64,000 nucleotides of DNA from Bailinhaonella thermotolerans (GCF_003594875.1 NZ_QZEY01000004.1:372001-436000); one strand, 5' to 3'. Shown: positions 1-9,142, numbered from the stretch's first letter. The notes: a model not told the origin generated them from the sequence alone. Translations and numbers: made by a program.

Positions 1-748
1 GCCGCAGGATCACGATCGGGGGCACCAGCGCCGCCGTCATCATCTGCGGGAGGTAGCCGGACAGGTAGGGGTCGAGGGCGTCCAGCCCCTTCGTCGCCAG
101 CGTCACGAACCCGCCGCCGGACCGCTGGTCGTACGACCGCGCGAGCAGGCCGCGCCGCAGCTCCGCCTTGGCCTTGACCGTGGACCGCCGCGCCAGCGCC
201 CCGGAGCCCCAGGCCAGCGCCGCCCGCCCGGCCACGGCCAGGGCCAGCCACGGCAGCGGCCCCGCGTCCAGACCGGCGATCGCCCGCGCCAGCAGGTCCG
301 CCTGCGCCACGATCAGCCCGGCCTGCGCCAGCGCCAGCACCGCGAACACCCGCACCGGCATCAGCCCGAGCAGCCGCTTCCGCAGCGCCCGCTGCGCCCG
401 CGCGTCGGACGCCCCGCCCGCCGCGCCGGTCGCGGCGCCGTCCGTGCGGGTCGCGGCGCCGTCCCCGACGCCGGTCGCGGCGCCGTCCGTGCCGGTCGCG
501 GTGCCGGTCGCGGTGCCGTCGGCCGTGTCGCCTGCCGTGCCGTGTGCCGTGCCGGTGCCGCCCTCTCCGGCCGGCGCTCCGGCCGATCCGCCGCCCGGCG
601 CTCCTCCGGGCGCCTCCCCGGTCGGGGCGCCGGGGGAGGCCGCGTGATCAGGCCCGCCCGGATCGGGAACGCCGGAGCCGGGGGCGGCGGGGTCCGGGAC
701 GGCGGTCGCCGCGCCCGGGGCGGGGGTCCGGGGAGAGGGCGTTTTCAC
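1..748 (-). CDS. cydD: CydD-type ABC exporter subunit, 3' part beyond window
   Basis: This is the N-terminal part of a CydD/CydC ABC exporter half, which moves cysteine or glutathione to the outside and is needed to assemble cytochrome bd. The reading frame runs off base 1. The GTG start at 748 overlaps the cydB stop as GTGA, so translation is coupled. The first ~110 residues are a Gly/Ala/Thr/Pro-rich low-complexity stretch with tandem GTDGAAT-like units. Next come membrane helices and the motif KGLDALDPYLSGYLPQ, which matches the CydD transmembrane domain. The ATPase domain lies outside the window. Such a long disordered N-terminus is unusual for the family; it may be a lineage-specific expansion, or a later start could be used (a GTG or ATG near the first helix). 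Confidence 0.85.
   Translation of the reverse strand, partial: MKTPSPRTPAPGAATAVPDPAAPGSGVPDPGGPDHAASPGAPTGEAPGGAPGGGSAGAPAGEGGTGTAHGTAGDTADGTATGTATGTDGAATGVGDGAATRTDGAATGAAGGASDARAQRALRKRLLGLMPVRVFAVLALAQAGLIVAQADLLARAIAGLDAGPLPWLALAVAGRAALAWGSGALARRSTVKAKAELRRGLLARSYDQRSGGGFVTLATKGLDALDPYLSGYLPQMMTAALVPPIVILR
423..560. repeat. codon-phased tandem repeat in cydD N-terminus
   Basis: Imperfect ~21-base units (core cgcggcgccgtccgtgc) repeat in frame and encode Gly-Thr-Asp-Gly-Ala-Ala-Thr-like blocks. Unit lengths are multiples of three, so expansion keeps the reading frame. Confidence 0.7.
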
Positions 749-1515
749 AGGTAGCTGGGACCTTCCACGCGGTGGCGGAATATCCACCATACCCACGCCT
801 GGGCCCCCACCAGGAACGGCAGGATGATCAGCACCGCGGGGACGAGGAAGGCGAGCGTGCCCGCGTCCGCGACGGTGTCCGCGAGCGGCAGCCGCAGCCC
901 CGCCAGCACCCCGAGCACGGCGAGCGCGGCCGAGGTCAGCCCGAACGTGGCGCCCTCGCCGGACGGGCCGGAGAGCGTCCGCGCTCGCTCCCGCGCCGGG
1001 CCCCGCAGCCGCAGCGCCGCGAAGGCCAGGCCGTGCACCGCGAACACCGCGGCGATCACCACCGCGAACACGGCCCGCACGGGCGTCGGCCCGGCGACGT
1101 CCCCCGCGAGGACGCCCGCCAGGATCCAGCCCCAGGTCAGCGCGAGCGTCCAGCTCCCGGCCACGATCGCGCCGTCCCAGAACACGCGCCAGCTCCGCCG
1201 GTCCACCCGGCCGCGCGACCACAGCCCCATGTCGCGCGCGATCCAGCCCAGCAGCAGGACCACCACCGCCGGTCCCAGCCCGCTCAGCAGATCCCCCTCC
1301 AGGTCCGGGAACATCCCGGCGAGCAGCCCCACCACGGCCACCAGCCACACCTCGTTGCCGAGGAAGAACGGCGCGATGGCGGCGATCACGACCCGCCGCT
1401 CGGCGTCGGCGCGGCCGAGCACGGGCAGCGTCATGCCGACGCCGATGTCGGACCCGGCGAGCAGGAGGTACCCGAGCACGAAGAACCCGAGCAACCCGAT
1501 CGCGATCATCTCCAT
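745..1515 (-). CDS. cydB: cytochrome bd oxidase subunit II (short form)
   Basis: Subunit II of the cytochrome bd quinol oxidase in the plasma membrane; with CydA it reduces oxygen with quinol electrons. The ATG at 1515 is preceded by GGAAAGG at good spacing and begins MEMIAIGLLGFFVLGYLLLAGSD-like helix 1, with the family's GSDIG and GNEVW segments near residues 22 and 53. The protein is 256 residues, clearly shorter than the more than 300 residues usual for CydB, so some C-terminal helices appear to be missing or compressed. It lies 38 bases after cydA and overlaps cydD, forming cydA-cydB-cydD. It is an intact frame with no sign of a frameshift. Confidence 0.9.
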   Translation of the reverse strand: MEMIAIGLLGFFVLGYLLLAGSDIGVGMTLPVLGRADAERRVVIAAIAPFFLGNEVWLVAVVGLLAGMFPDLEGDLLSGLGPAVVVLLLGWIARDMGLWSRGRVDRRSWRVFWDGAIVAGSWTLALTWGWILAGVLAGDVAGPTPVRAVFAVVIAAVFAVHGLAFAALRLRGPARERARTLSGPSGEGATFGLTSAALAVLGVLAGLRLPLADTVADAGTLAFLVPAVLIILPFLVGAQAWVWWIFRHRVEGPSYL

Positions 1516-1553
1516 GGGTGAGGCCTTTCCACTGACACAGACGAGCGGGGGGA

Positions 1554-2837
1554 TCAGAACGTGACGGCGGCCGGGGCGGGCCGCTCGTCCGGCGCGGTGG
1601 GGGCGCCCAGCGCCACGCCCTCCGGGCCGCGCCGGGCCTGCCGGGCGAGCAGCCAGTAGTTGAGCACCACCAGCGCCGCGAACACCACGCCGAAGGCGGT
1701 GATCGACAGCCGCATCGTGCCCGGGGACAGGTCCGAGACGGCGTCCCTGACCAGGAGCAGCTCGTTGACCGCCCACGGCTGGCGGCCCACCTCGCGGTAC
1801 ACCCAGCCGCTGATCATCGAGACGAACGGCAGCGGTATCGCGAGCATGAGGAGCCAGTGCCAGACCCGCAGCCGCGACACGACCCGCCGGAAGGACATCA
1901 GCAGCACGCTCAGCCCGCTGATCAGCATCATCACGGCCCACGCCGCCATCATCAGCGTCGCGGCCCCGTCCACCAGGGCCGCGGGCGGCAGGTAGTCGCC
2001 GGGGCCGAACCGCGCGACCAGGTCGGCCTGGACCCGGGCCACCTCCTCGGCGGACCCGCCGAAGGCCGCCGACTTGAACGCCTGCTCGCTCTGGCCGGGG
2101 ATGTCGAACTGCATCCCGCCGAGGGTCACCGTGAACATCAGCGCGGGCAGCGACACGCCCACCCCGATCCGCAGCGACCGGCGGAACCCCTCGGAGTCGG
2201 CGTGCCCGCGCCTGAGGTGGTACGCGCTGACGCCGGCCATGAAGAAGGACGCGGTGACGAGCGCGCCGCCGAGGATGTGGAAGAAGGCCAGGATGGAGTT
2301 GGGGTTGGCCAGGACCGCCCCGACGTCGGTGAGCACGAGGCTCTTCCCGTCCAGCCGGTACCCGACCGGGTTCTGCAGGAAGCCGTTCGACACCATGATC
2401 CAGTACGCCGAGGCGTACGCCGTGAGCGTGACGATCCAGATCAGCGTCAGGTGGGCCCACCGGTTCAGCCGGTTCCAGCCGAAGATCCACAGGCCGAGGA
2501 ACGTGGACTCGATGAAGAACGCCACCAGCGTCTCCATCGCCAGCGCCGACCCGAACACGTTCCCGGCGAAGTGGGTCAGGCCGCTCCAGTTCAGCCCGAT
2601 CTGGAGCTCCATCACCAGCCCGGTCACGATGCCCACGGCGTAGTTGATGACGTAGAGCTGACCCCAGAACCGCGTCATCCGCGCGTGGACCGGGTTGCGG
2701 GTCAGCGTGGCCCACGTCTGCACGCACGCGACGAGCGTCGCCAGCCCCAGCGTGAGGGCCACGAAAAGGAAGTGGGTGCCCGCCGTCAGCGCGAACTGCC
2801 ACCGCGCGAGCTCAAGGGTCTCTCCGTTCACGCTCAC
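1554..2837 (-). CDS. cydA: cytochrome bd oxidase subunit I
   Basis: Catalytic subunit of the high-affinity quinol oxidase, carrying haems b558, b595 and d. The 427 residues give about nine membrane helices. The His in ALTAGTHFLF (H22) matches the haem b595 ligand. A second His sits in SILAFFHILGG (about residue 189), and GWVYREVGRQPW is the family signature near the C-terminus. The Q-loop is of the short type. It is the first gene of the leftward cyd operon. The 154-base gap before it is its promoter region, where I see no obvious Rex palindrome. The start is at the ORF limit and gives a standard CydA N-terminus. Confidence 0.95.
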   Translation of the reverse strand: MSVNGETLELARWQFALTAGTHFLFVALTLGLATLVACVQTWATLTRNPVHARMTRFWGQLYVINYAVGIVTGLVMELQIGLNWSGLTHFAGNVFGSALAMETLVAFFIESTFLGLWIFGWNRLNRWAHLTLIWIVTLTAYASAYWIMVSNGFLQNPVGYRLDGKSLVLTDVGAVLANPNSILAFFHILGGALVTASFFMAGVSAYHLRRGHADSEGFRRSLRIGVGVSLPALMFTVTLGGMQFDIPGQSEQAFKSAAFGGSAEEVARVQADLVARFGPGDYLPPAALVDGAATLMMAAWAVMMLISGLSVLLMSFRRVVSRLRVWHWLLMLAIPLPFVSMISGWVYREVGRQPWAVNELLLVRDAVSDLSPGTMRLSITAFGVVFAALVVLNYWLLARQARRGPEGVALGAPTAPDERPAPAAVTF

Positions 2838-2991
2838 AGGGTCGCGGTACGGCTGCCGCCGCCGCGTCGTGCGGGGGAATGCTTCCGCCGTACGCCCCGG
2901 GGAGTGCGCCGGTGCGCCCGCCTACTCCGCGCGGAGCAGCCTCACGGGCGCGCGCTACACCCGGCCCGCGCCCGGGCGCCCGCCGGGCCGC

Positions 2992-3660
2992 TCACTGGGT
3001 GAGCCATCCGGGGGTGACCAGGCCCGACTCGTACGCGAGGACGACGAGCTGGGCCCGGTCGCGCACGCGCAGCTTCGTCATGATCCGGCTGACGTGGGTC
3101 TTGGCGGTCGCCGGGCTCAGCACGAGCCGCTCGGCGATCTCGTCGTTGGACAGCCCCGCCCCGACCAGCGCCATCACCTCGCGCTCCCGCTCGGTGAGCG
3201 CGTTGAACTCCGGCCCCGGCTCGGCCCGGGGCACCCGCCCGGCGAACTCCGAGATCAGCCGGCGGGTGACCGAGGGCGCGAGCAGGGCGTCGCCCCGCGC
3301 CACCACCCGCACGCCGTGGATCAGCTCCATCGGCTCGGTGTCCTTGACCAGGAATCCGCTCGCGCCCGCCCGCAGCGCGCCGTACACGTAGTCGTCGAGG
3401 TCGAAGGTGGTCAGGATGATCACCTTCACGCCGTCCAGCCGCGTGTCGGAGACGATCCGCCGCGTGGCCTCCAGCCCGTCCAGCTTGGGCATGCGGATGT
3501 CCATCAGCACCACGTCGGGACGCAGCTCGTGCGTCAGCCGCACGGCCTCCTCGCCGTCGGGCGCCTCGGCGATCACGCTGAGGTCGTCCTCTCCGTCGAG
3601 GATCGACCGGAACCCGGCGCGGACCAGCGTCTGGTCGTCGGCGAGCAGGATTTCGATCAC
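2992..3660 (-). CDS. NarL/LuxR-family response regulator
   Basis: DNA-binding response regulator. Receiver domain at residues 1-120, with acidic pocket D8/D9 and probable phospho-Asp D54 (VVLMDIRMP), followed by a GerE/LuxR helix-turn-helix starting at LTEREREVMALV. I chose the GTG at 3660 because AGAAGGGTGG precedes it and the protein then begins VIEILLADDQ; an upstream start at 3690 would add ten residues. It lies 96 bases downstream of the sensor kinase gene and forms a pair with it. The position next to cyd might suggest respiratory or redox sensing, but that is only context. Confidence 0.9.
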   Translation of the reverse strand: MIEILLADDQTLVRAGFRSILDGEDDLSVIAEAPDGEEAVRLTHELRPDVVLMDIRMPKLDGLEATRRIVSDTRLDGVKVIILTTFDLDDYVYGALRAGASGFLVKDTEPMELIHGVRVVARGDALLAPSVTRRLISEFAGRVPRAEPGPEFNALTEREREVMALVGAGLSNDEIAERLVLSPATAKTHVSRIMTKLRVRDRAQLVVLAYESGLVTPGWLTQ

Positions 3661-3756
3661 GAATCCACCCTTCTGTACCTTCCCGGTCATTGTCCACCGC
3701 GCGATGCCCGCGGCGCGATTCCCGGACGCGTGCCATCCGGGTGCGGCCGCCTCCGC

Positions 3757-5079
3757 TCAGGCGATGGGCAGGCGGGCGGTGACGCGGAAGCCGCCCTCCT
3801 CGCGTGGCCCGGCCAGCAGGTCGCCGCCGAGGGCCGTGGCGCGCTCGCGCATGCCGCGCACGCCGTTCCCCCCGCCGGAGCCCCCGTCAGACCTCGCGTC
3901 GGACCGTGCCTCGGACCGTGCCTCGGACCGTGCCTCGGACCTCGCGTCGGACCTCGCGTCGGACCGTGCCCCGGACGGGGTCCGGTCCCGCTGGTCCCGC
4001 GTCCCGGGCCGCGTCCCGGAGGCCGGCTCGTCCCGGGTCTCCAGCGTCCGGGAGCCGTCGCCGCCCTCGTCGTCGATCTGCAGCCGCACCTCGCGGTCGC
4101 CGTACACGATCCGGACCGTGGCGGAGGGGGCGCCGGAGTGCCGGGTGACGTTGGTCAGCGCCTCCTGGACGATGCGGAAGGCCGCGAGGTCCACCTCGGG
4201 CGGCATCGGGCGCGGCTCGCCCTCGATGAGGGTGCGCACCTCCAGCCCCGCCCCGCGGGCGCCGCCCACCAGCTCGTCGAGGCGGCCGAGGCTGGGCGCG
4301 GGCGCGGTGGGCGCCTCCTCGTCCACCTGCCGCAGGACGCCCAGGGTGGCCCGAAGCTCGCGCAGGGTCTCCTTGCTGGTGCGCTTGATCGCGGCGAGCG
4401 CCGCCTCGGCCTGCGCGGGATCGGCCTTGATCCGATGCAGCGCGGCCCCGGCCTGCACGTTGATGAGCGAGATGTTGTGCCCGAGGACATCGTGCAGCTC
4501 ACGGGCGATGCGCAGCCGCTCCTCGGTCGCGCGGCGGCGCGCCTCCTCCTCGCGGGTGCGCTCGGCCTCGGCGGCGCGGCGTTCGACCTCGTCCAGGTAG
4601 GCGCGGCGGCTGCGGCCGATCGCGCCCAGCGCCACCACGGCCAGGATCCAGCCGCCGACCATGACGAACTCGCTGTCGTCCACGTGCCGCTCGGCGGAGG
4701 TCGCCTCGCCGTACACCGCGATGACCAGCGTGAGCGCCGCGCACACCAGGGCGGCGGCGAGCCTGCCCTCGCGCGCGGCCGTGTAGAGCGCCACGGCGAA
4801 CGTGACCATGACGAACGAGTCCAGCGACGTGGTCGGGTAGTGCACCAGCGTCAGCACCATGGTGACGATCAGGACCGTCACCGGGAAGCGCCGGCGCAGC
4901 GCCAGCGAGCCGCAGGCCACGGTGATCAGGAGGCCCTGCCACGGCCAGAGCAGGCCGAGCCGGTCGCGCCCGAAGAAGATCACCGTGCCGAAGACGGCCG
5001 CCGCGACCGCGAGGGCGATCAGGGCGTCGGCCGCCAGGCCATGCGGCCGCCAGGCCCGCAGGCGCCGTACGTATTCCAC
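3757..5079 (-). CDS. NarL-type sensor histidine kinase with repeat insertion
   Basis: Membrane sensor kinase of the HisKA_3 type, partner of the response regulator just downstream. Roughly five or six hydrophobic segments fill residues 15-155. A coiled linker leads to the H-box IARELHDVLGH (H196), then the HATPase domain with EALTNVTRH and IDDEG. Between the D-box and the glycine-rich NGVRGMRER segment lies an insertion of ~55 residues, including seven Arg-Ser-Asp/Glu-Ala units at residues 371-398. This sits in the ATP-lid region and is not typical of the family. Whether it affects activity cannot be told from sequence. Start: GTG at 5079. Confidence 0.92.
   Translation of the reverse strand: MEYVRRLRAWRPHGLAADALIALAVAAAVFGTVIFFGRDRLGLLWPWQGLLITVACGSLALRRRFPVTVLIVTMVLTLVHYPTTSLDSFVMVTFAVALYTAAREGRLAAALVCAALTLVIAVYGEATSAERHVDDSEFVMVGGWILAVVALGAIGRSRRAYLDEVERRAAEAERTREEEARRRATEERLRIARELHDVLGHNISLINVQAGAALHRIKADPAQAEAALAAIKRTSKETLRELRATLGVLRQVDEEAPTAPAPSLGRLDELVGGARGAGLEVRTLIEGEPRPMPPEVDLAAFRIVQEALTNVTRHSGAPSATVRIVYGDREVRLQIDDEGGDGSRTLETRDEPASGTRPGTRDQRDRTPSGARSDARSDARSEARSEARSEARSDARSDGGSGGGNGVRGMRERATALGGDLLAGPREEGGFRVTARLPIA
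3885..3976. repeat. 12-base in-frame tandem repeat inside kinase gene
   Basis: About seven copies of a 12-base unit (gtgcctcggacc and variants with cgcgtcggacct) encode Arg-Ser-Asp/Glu-Ala repeats in the ATP-binding domain of the sensor kinase. Confidence 0.85.
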
Positions 5080-5098
5080 GCCCGAAGGATAGATCCCC

Positions 5099-5665
5099 TC
5101 AGACCGGCGTCGGCAGCAGCATCGGCTCGCGGACCTCCTCGCGCGGGCGCGGCACCTCGACCACCGGGGTCTGCGGCCCGGTGATGCGGCGGATGTCGAT
5201 CGCGCCCGGGTCGGCCTGGTCCGTGCCCGGCACCTGCGAGTGCCCGAAGTGCCCGCCGCGCGCCCACAGCCGGCGGCTGCGGTCGCAGCCGAGCGAGTGC
5301 GGGTGGGGGAGGGGCGGCCCGGCCGGCCAGCGCCGTGGCACCCTCCAGGAGTCGAGCCAGGTCAAGATGGCGTCGAGTCCCGCCATCGGCCCGTCCGTGA
5401 ACGGCTCGCGCACCGAACCCAGGACGCGGATCTGCAGGCAGACCCGGCCCTCCCGGTTGATCCGCTCGCCGCGGTCCGCCGCGGTGAGGCCGCACGCCGC
5501 CCTGGTCGCGGGCAGCGTCTGCACGATCTCGCCGTTCAGCGGGTTCCACACGAGGTGGGCGGGAATTCCGCGCTGGTTCAGCCGCTGGGCGGCCGACCGC
5601 GCCGTGACGGAAAGCGGGTCCACCGGCCAGATCAGCCACACCACGCGGGGGGCTCCTCCGTTCAT
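5099..5665 (-). CDS. amidase-like conserved hypothetical protein
   Basis: Conserved actinomycete protein of unknown function. It has the GGHFGHSQVPGTDQADPGAI segment, which resembles the end of peptidoglycan amidase/endolysin catalytic domains (His and Asp-Pro-Gly positions). The middle part, with GRVCLQIRV, an acidic PFTDGP segment and WLDSWRVPRRWP, matches the same actinomycete family as I remember it. There is no signal peptide or membrane segment. The start is uncertain: ATG at 5665 is used here. A TTG at 5782 would add 39 poorly structured residues, and a GTG pair just downstream of GGAGGA is also possible. It is divergent from the phosphotransferase gene. Confidence 0.6.
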   Translation of the reverse strand: MNGGAPRVVWLIWPVDPLSVTARSAAQRLNQRGIPAHLVWNPLNGEIVQTLPATRAACGLTAADRGERINREGRVCLQIRVLGSVREPFTDGPMAGLDAILTWLDSWRVPRRWPAGPPLPHPHSLGCDRSRRLWARGGHFGHSQVPGTDQADPGAIDIRRITGPQTPVVEVPRPREEVREPMLLPTPV

Positions 5666-5889
5666 CGGTCCGCCGTCCACGGGGGCCGGAACACGTCCGG
5701 CGCCCTGCAACCAGGCCTGGGCCACGGTCTCCCCCAATGGAGTTTGTCGTCCGTTGGGCTTTCCATCGCCGTTTGTACCCAACCTGTGCAGTGCTCGACA
5801 CCTGGCACTCGCGACGATTGTTGTGTCTCTTTCGTGACGGGTGTCCGCCCGTAGCGCGCACTAGCCGAGTCGCGTTCTAATTGGGCACC

Positions 5890-6921
5890 ATGGACGTTCC
5901 CGGTGTGGACCAGCGGCGACTCTCCGCGTGGATGAGCGCGAACACCCCCGATCTCGAAGCCCCGGAGCGCGTCTCGCTCATCTCCGGCGGCAAGTCCAAC
6001 CTCACCTACCGGCTCGACACCCCCGGCCGCGCGCTCGTGCTGCGCCGCCCGCCGCTCGGCCACGTCCTGCCCACCGCGCACGACATGCGCCGCGAGTGGC
6101 GCGTGATCTCGGCGCTGCACGGCACCGCGGTGCCCGTGCCCGAGCCGGTGGCGTTCTGCGGCGACGAGGACGTGCTCGGCGCGCCCTTCTACCTCATGGC
6201 GTACGTCGAGGGCACGGCCATCGTGGACGAGAAGGACGCCGGGGACCTGTCGCCGGAGCGGACCAGGGAGCTGTCCACGCACCTGGCCGAGGTGCTGGCG
6301 GCGATCCACGCGGTGGACTACGAGGCGGCCGGGCTCGGCGACCTCGGCCGGCCCGAGGGGTACCTGGCGCGCCAGCTCCGCCGGTGGGGCCGGCAGTGGG
6401 AGCGCTCGAAGACCGCCGACCTGCCCGAGTACGACCGGCTGGCCCGCCGTCTCGCCGACCGGCTGGAGAGCCTGCCGCCCGGCGGGGCCGCGCTCGTGCA
6501 CGGGGACTACCGGCTGGACAACGCCCTCGTCCGGGGCACGCGCATCGCCGTCGTCGTGGACTGGGAGATGTCCACGCTCGGCGACCCCCTCGCCGACCTC
6601 GGGCTCACCGTGACGTACTGGCAGGACCCCGACGACCCGGGCGGCGTCGCGCTGGCCCGGGGGATCACCGCCAGGCCCGGGTTCCTGACCGTGCCGGAGT
6701 TCGTCGCCGCGTACGCGCGGGCCTCCGGGCAGGACCTGCGCGACCTGGACTTCTACATCGCGTTCGGAAACTTCAAGCTCGCGGTGATCGCCGAGGGTAT
6801 TCACGCCCGGCACCTGGGGGGTAAGACGGTGGGTGAGGGCTTCGACCGCGTGGGCGAGGCCGTGCCCGTACTGATCGCGAGGGCCCACCGGGTCCTGGAC
6901 GCAGCGTCAGGAGGACGATGA
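5890..6921 (+). CDS. aminoglycoside-phosphotransferase-fold kinase (ACAD10-like)
   Basis: Soluble phosphotransferase of the APH/choline kinase fold, in the branch usually found beside acyl-CoA dehydrogenases or SDRs in actinomycetes. The catalytic loop LVHGDYRLDNALV lies near residue 203, and the metal-binding VVVDWEMSTLGDPLADL follows. The N-terminal lobe has GGKSNLTYRL as nucleotide loop. The substrate is unknown; small hydroxylated acyl metabolites are known for mammalian ACAD10 but this is only analogy. The stop overlaps the next ATG as ATGA, so it is co-translated with the SDR. ATG at 5890 is preferred over the TTG nine bases upstream. Confidence 0.85.
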   Translation: MDVPGVDQRRLSAWMSANTPDLEAPERVSLISGGKSNLTYRLDTPGRALVLRRPPLGHVLPTAHDMRREWRVISALHGTAVPVPEPVAFCGDEDVLGAPFYLMAYVEGTAIVDEKDAGDLSPERTRELSTHLAEVLAAIHAVDYEAAGLGDLGRPEGYLARQLRRWGRQWERSKTADLPEYDRLARRLADRLESLPPGGAALVHGDYRLDNALVRGTRIAVVVDWEMSTLGDPLADLGLTVTYWQDPDDPGGVALARGITARPGFLTVPEFVAAYARASGQDLRDLDFYIAFGNFKLAVIAEGIHARHLGGKTVGEGFDRVGEAVPVLIARAHRVLDAASGGR

Positions 6922-7697
6922 GCGCCGTCGCACTGGTGACCGGGGCCGCGGGAGGGATCGGCGCGGCGGTCGTGCGCAGACTGTCGAACGGCGGCGCGCG
7001 CTGCGTGCTGGTGGACCGCGACGAGGACGGCGTGGCCCGGCTCGCCAAGGAGGTGGACGGCGCGCCCCTGGCGGCCGACCTCACCGACCCCGCGGCCTCC
7101 GAGGCCGCCGTGCGGCTGGCCCGCGACCGGTTCGGCCGCCTGGACCTGGTCCACCTCAACGCGGGCGCGACCACCTCGGCCCCCGACCCGGCGGCGCTCG
7201 ACCTGGCCGAGTACCGCGCCGTCGTCGGCGTGAACATGGACGCCGTCTTCTACGGCGTGCGCGCCGCCCTGCCCGCCCTGCGCTCGACCGGCGGCGGCGC
7301 GATCGTGATCACCGCGAGCCTGGCCGGCCTGGTCGGCTACGCCGCCGACCCCGTCTACACGATGACCAAGCACGCCGTGGTCGGCCTCGTGCGCGCGCTC
7401 GCCCCCGGGCTCGCCGCCGAGGGCGTACGGCTGAGCGCGGTGTGCCCCGGGTTCACCGACACGCCCATGGTCGCCGCCAGCCGCGAGGTCTTCGCCGCCG
7501 CCGGCTTCCCCCTGCTCACCCCCGACGACGTGGCCGCCGCCGTCGAGGCCGCGTTCTACACCGAGGACCTGGGCGAACTCGTGGTCGTCCAGCCCGGCCG
7601 CCCGCCCCTGGCGTACCGCACCCCGGGCGTGCCGGGGCCGCGCGGCGAGAACGCGGAGGGCCGCCGGCCGCCCGAACTGGGCGGGACGCGGGGTTAG
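6918..7697 (+). CDS. short-chain dehydrogenase/reductase
   Basis: NAD(P)-dependent oxidoreductase of the classical SDR family. It shows the Rossmann motif TGAAGGIG at the N-terminus, HLNAGATT (equivalent of NNAG), a Ser in VITASLAG and the catalytic YTMTK tetrad segment near residue 147. The C-terminus ends in a Pro/Gly/Arg-rich tail beyond the fold. It overlaps the upstream kinase gene by ATGA; the pair probably acts on the same small substrate, which sequence alone does not reveal. Confidence 0.9.
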   Translation: MSAVALVTGAAGGIGAAVVRRLSNGGARCVLVDRDEDGVARLAKEVDGAPLAADLTDPAASEAAVRLARDRFGRLDLVHLNAGATTSAPDPAALDLAEYRAVVGVNMDAVFYGVRAALPALRSTGGGAIVITASLAGLVGYAADPVYTMTKHAVVGLVRALAPGLAAEGVRLSAVCPGFTDTPMVAASREVFAAAGFPLLTPDDVAAAVEAAFYTEDLGELVVVQPGRPPLAYRTPGVPGPRGENAEGRRPPELGGTRG

Positions 7698-7756
7698 GCA
7701 CCGTTCAGCGAACCTTAAGGTCATTCGCCGTCTGACCGGGGAGGCGCCGGGTTACC

Positions 7757-9142
7757 GTGGCAAGGGTGAGCCAGAGACCGGCCCAGCGACCAGCACGGCA
7801 CGCCCGGCCGCGCCGGAGCTGGCCCTGGCTTCTCATGTGCGCGATCGCGATCGTGGCCGTGCTGACCGCCGCCGCCTTCGTGTACGTCGGGGACGGCGCC
7901 GGCGGCACCGAGGGGGACCCCGGGGGCCCCGCGCCGCCGCCGCCCAGCCTCGCCGGGCCGCCCGAGGAGCGGCGGTGGCCCGTCTGGGGCGTGACCCACA
8001 CGCAGTACAGCGCCGACGGCAACCGGCCGCGCGCCGACGGCCCCGCCCGTGAGCTCCTGTCGGCGCAGCCGCTCGTGCAGAACCAGCACATCATGGGCTG
8101 GGGCGCGCTCAACCCCGAGCCCAGCCCGGGACGGCACGACTTCAAGGTGCTCGACCAGCGGCTCAAGCTCATGGCCGACACCGGCGCCACCCCGGTGATC
8201 ACGCTGTGCTGCGCGCCGGACTGGATGAAGGGCGGCAGGTCAGGGCGCACCGACTGGTCCAAGCTGGAGGTCGCGCCGCTGCGCCGCCACTTCGGCGACT
8301 TCGCCCGCCTGGCCGCCACCGTCGCCCGGCGCTACCCCCACGTCAGGCACTACCTCGTCTGGAACGAGTTCAAGGGGTTCTGGAACGACGAGGAGCGCCG
8401 CTGGGACTACGAGGGCTACACCGAGCTGTACAACCGGGTCTACACCGCGCTCAAGGAGGTGGACCCGAAGATCCAGGTGGGCGGGCCGTACATCCCCATG
8501 GACAGCTCCGTCACCGGCGACCGGTCCAAGGTGAGCGGGCCGTGGGGGTCGGTGGACCCGCGCGTGGTGGACGCGATCGAGTACTGGCACCGGCACAAGA
8601 AGGGCGCCGACTTCGTCGCCGTGGACGGCTCCTCGGTGAGCGAGGACCGCGGCGCGGTGCCCTCGGACTTCGGCGCGGTCGCCAAGTTCGGGGCGATCAC
8701 GCGGTGGCTGCGCGAGCTGACCGACCTGCCCGTCTGGTGGGCCGAGTGGTACGTCGAGCCGACCGGCGCGGGCTGGTCCGAGGCGCGCAGGACCGCCGTG
8801 CACGCCGCCGCCATGATGGAGATGGCCGCCGGCGGCGTGCGGGCGGCGCCGTACTGGAACCCGCAGACCGCGGACGGCGACTCCTGCCACGGCTGCGTCT
8901 GGCGGCCGGACACGGGCGAGCCCATGCCCATGGCCGCCCTCCTGCGCGAGTTCGCCCGCTGGTTCCCCGACGGCACGCGCCTGGACGACGTGGAGGTCTC
9001 CTCCCGCGACGTCCGCGCCCTGGCCCAGCCCCGCCGCCTCGTCGTCGTCAACACCAGGGACGCCGAGACCCGCGCGACCGTGGACGGCCGCGACCTCACC
9101 CTCGCCCCCTACGAGATCCGCTGGCTCCCCCGCACCACCTGA
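7757..9142 (+). CDS. membrane-anchored GH39-like glycoside hydrolase
   Basis: Predicted exported glycosidase. An Arg-rich N-terminus and one membrane segment (residues ~24-46, WPWLLMCAIAIVAVLT) are followed by a Gly/Pro linker and a (beta/alpha)8 hydrolase domain. LVWNEFKG supplies the probable acid/base Glu (about residue 204), and WWAEWYVEP the probable nucleophile Glu (about residue 330); both fit clan A enzymes such as GH39 beta-xylosidases. It converges on the leftward polysaccharide operon, so trimming or degrading that polymer is a reasonable guess. A GAACC/CGTC pair lies upstream but with only 14 bases between. Confidence 0.8.
   Translation: MARVSQRPAQRPARHARPRRSWPWLLMCAIAIVAVLTAAAFVYVGDGAGGTEGDPGGPAPPPPSLAGPPEERRWPVWGVTHTQYSADGNRPRADGPARELLSAQPLVQNQHIMGWGALNPEPSPGRHDFKVLDQRLKLMADTGATPVITLCCAPDWMKGGRSGRTDWSKLEVAPLRRHFGDFARLAATVARRYPHVRHYLVWNEFKGFWNDEERRWDYEGYTELYNRVYTALKEVDPKIQVGGPYIPMDSSVTGDRSKVSGPWGSVDPRVVDAIEYWHRHKKGADFVAVDGSSVSEDRGAVPSDFGAVAKFGAITRWLRELTDLPVWWAEWYVEPTGAGWSEARRTAVHAAAMMEMAAGGVRAAPYWNPQTADGDSCHGCVWRPDTGEPMPMAALLREFARWFPDGTRLDDVEVSSRDVRALAQPRRLVVVNTRDAETRATVDGRDLTLAPYEIRWLPRTT

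Noticed and set aside
2838-2991. Rex or ArcA-like operator before cydA
   Set aside because: No TTGTGAA...TTCACAA-like palindrome could be found by eye.
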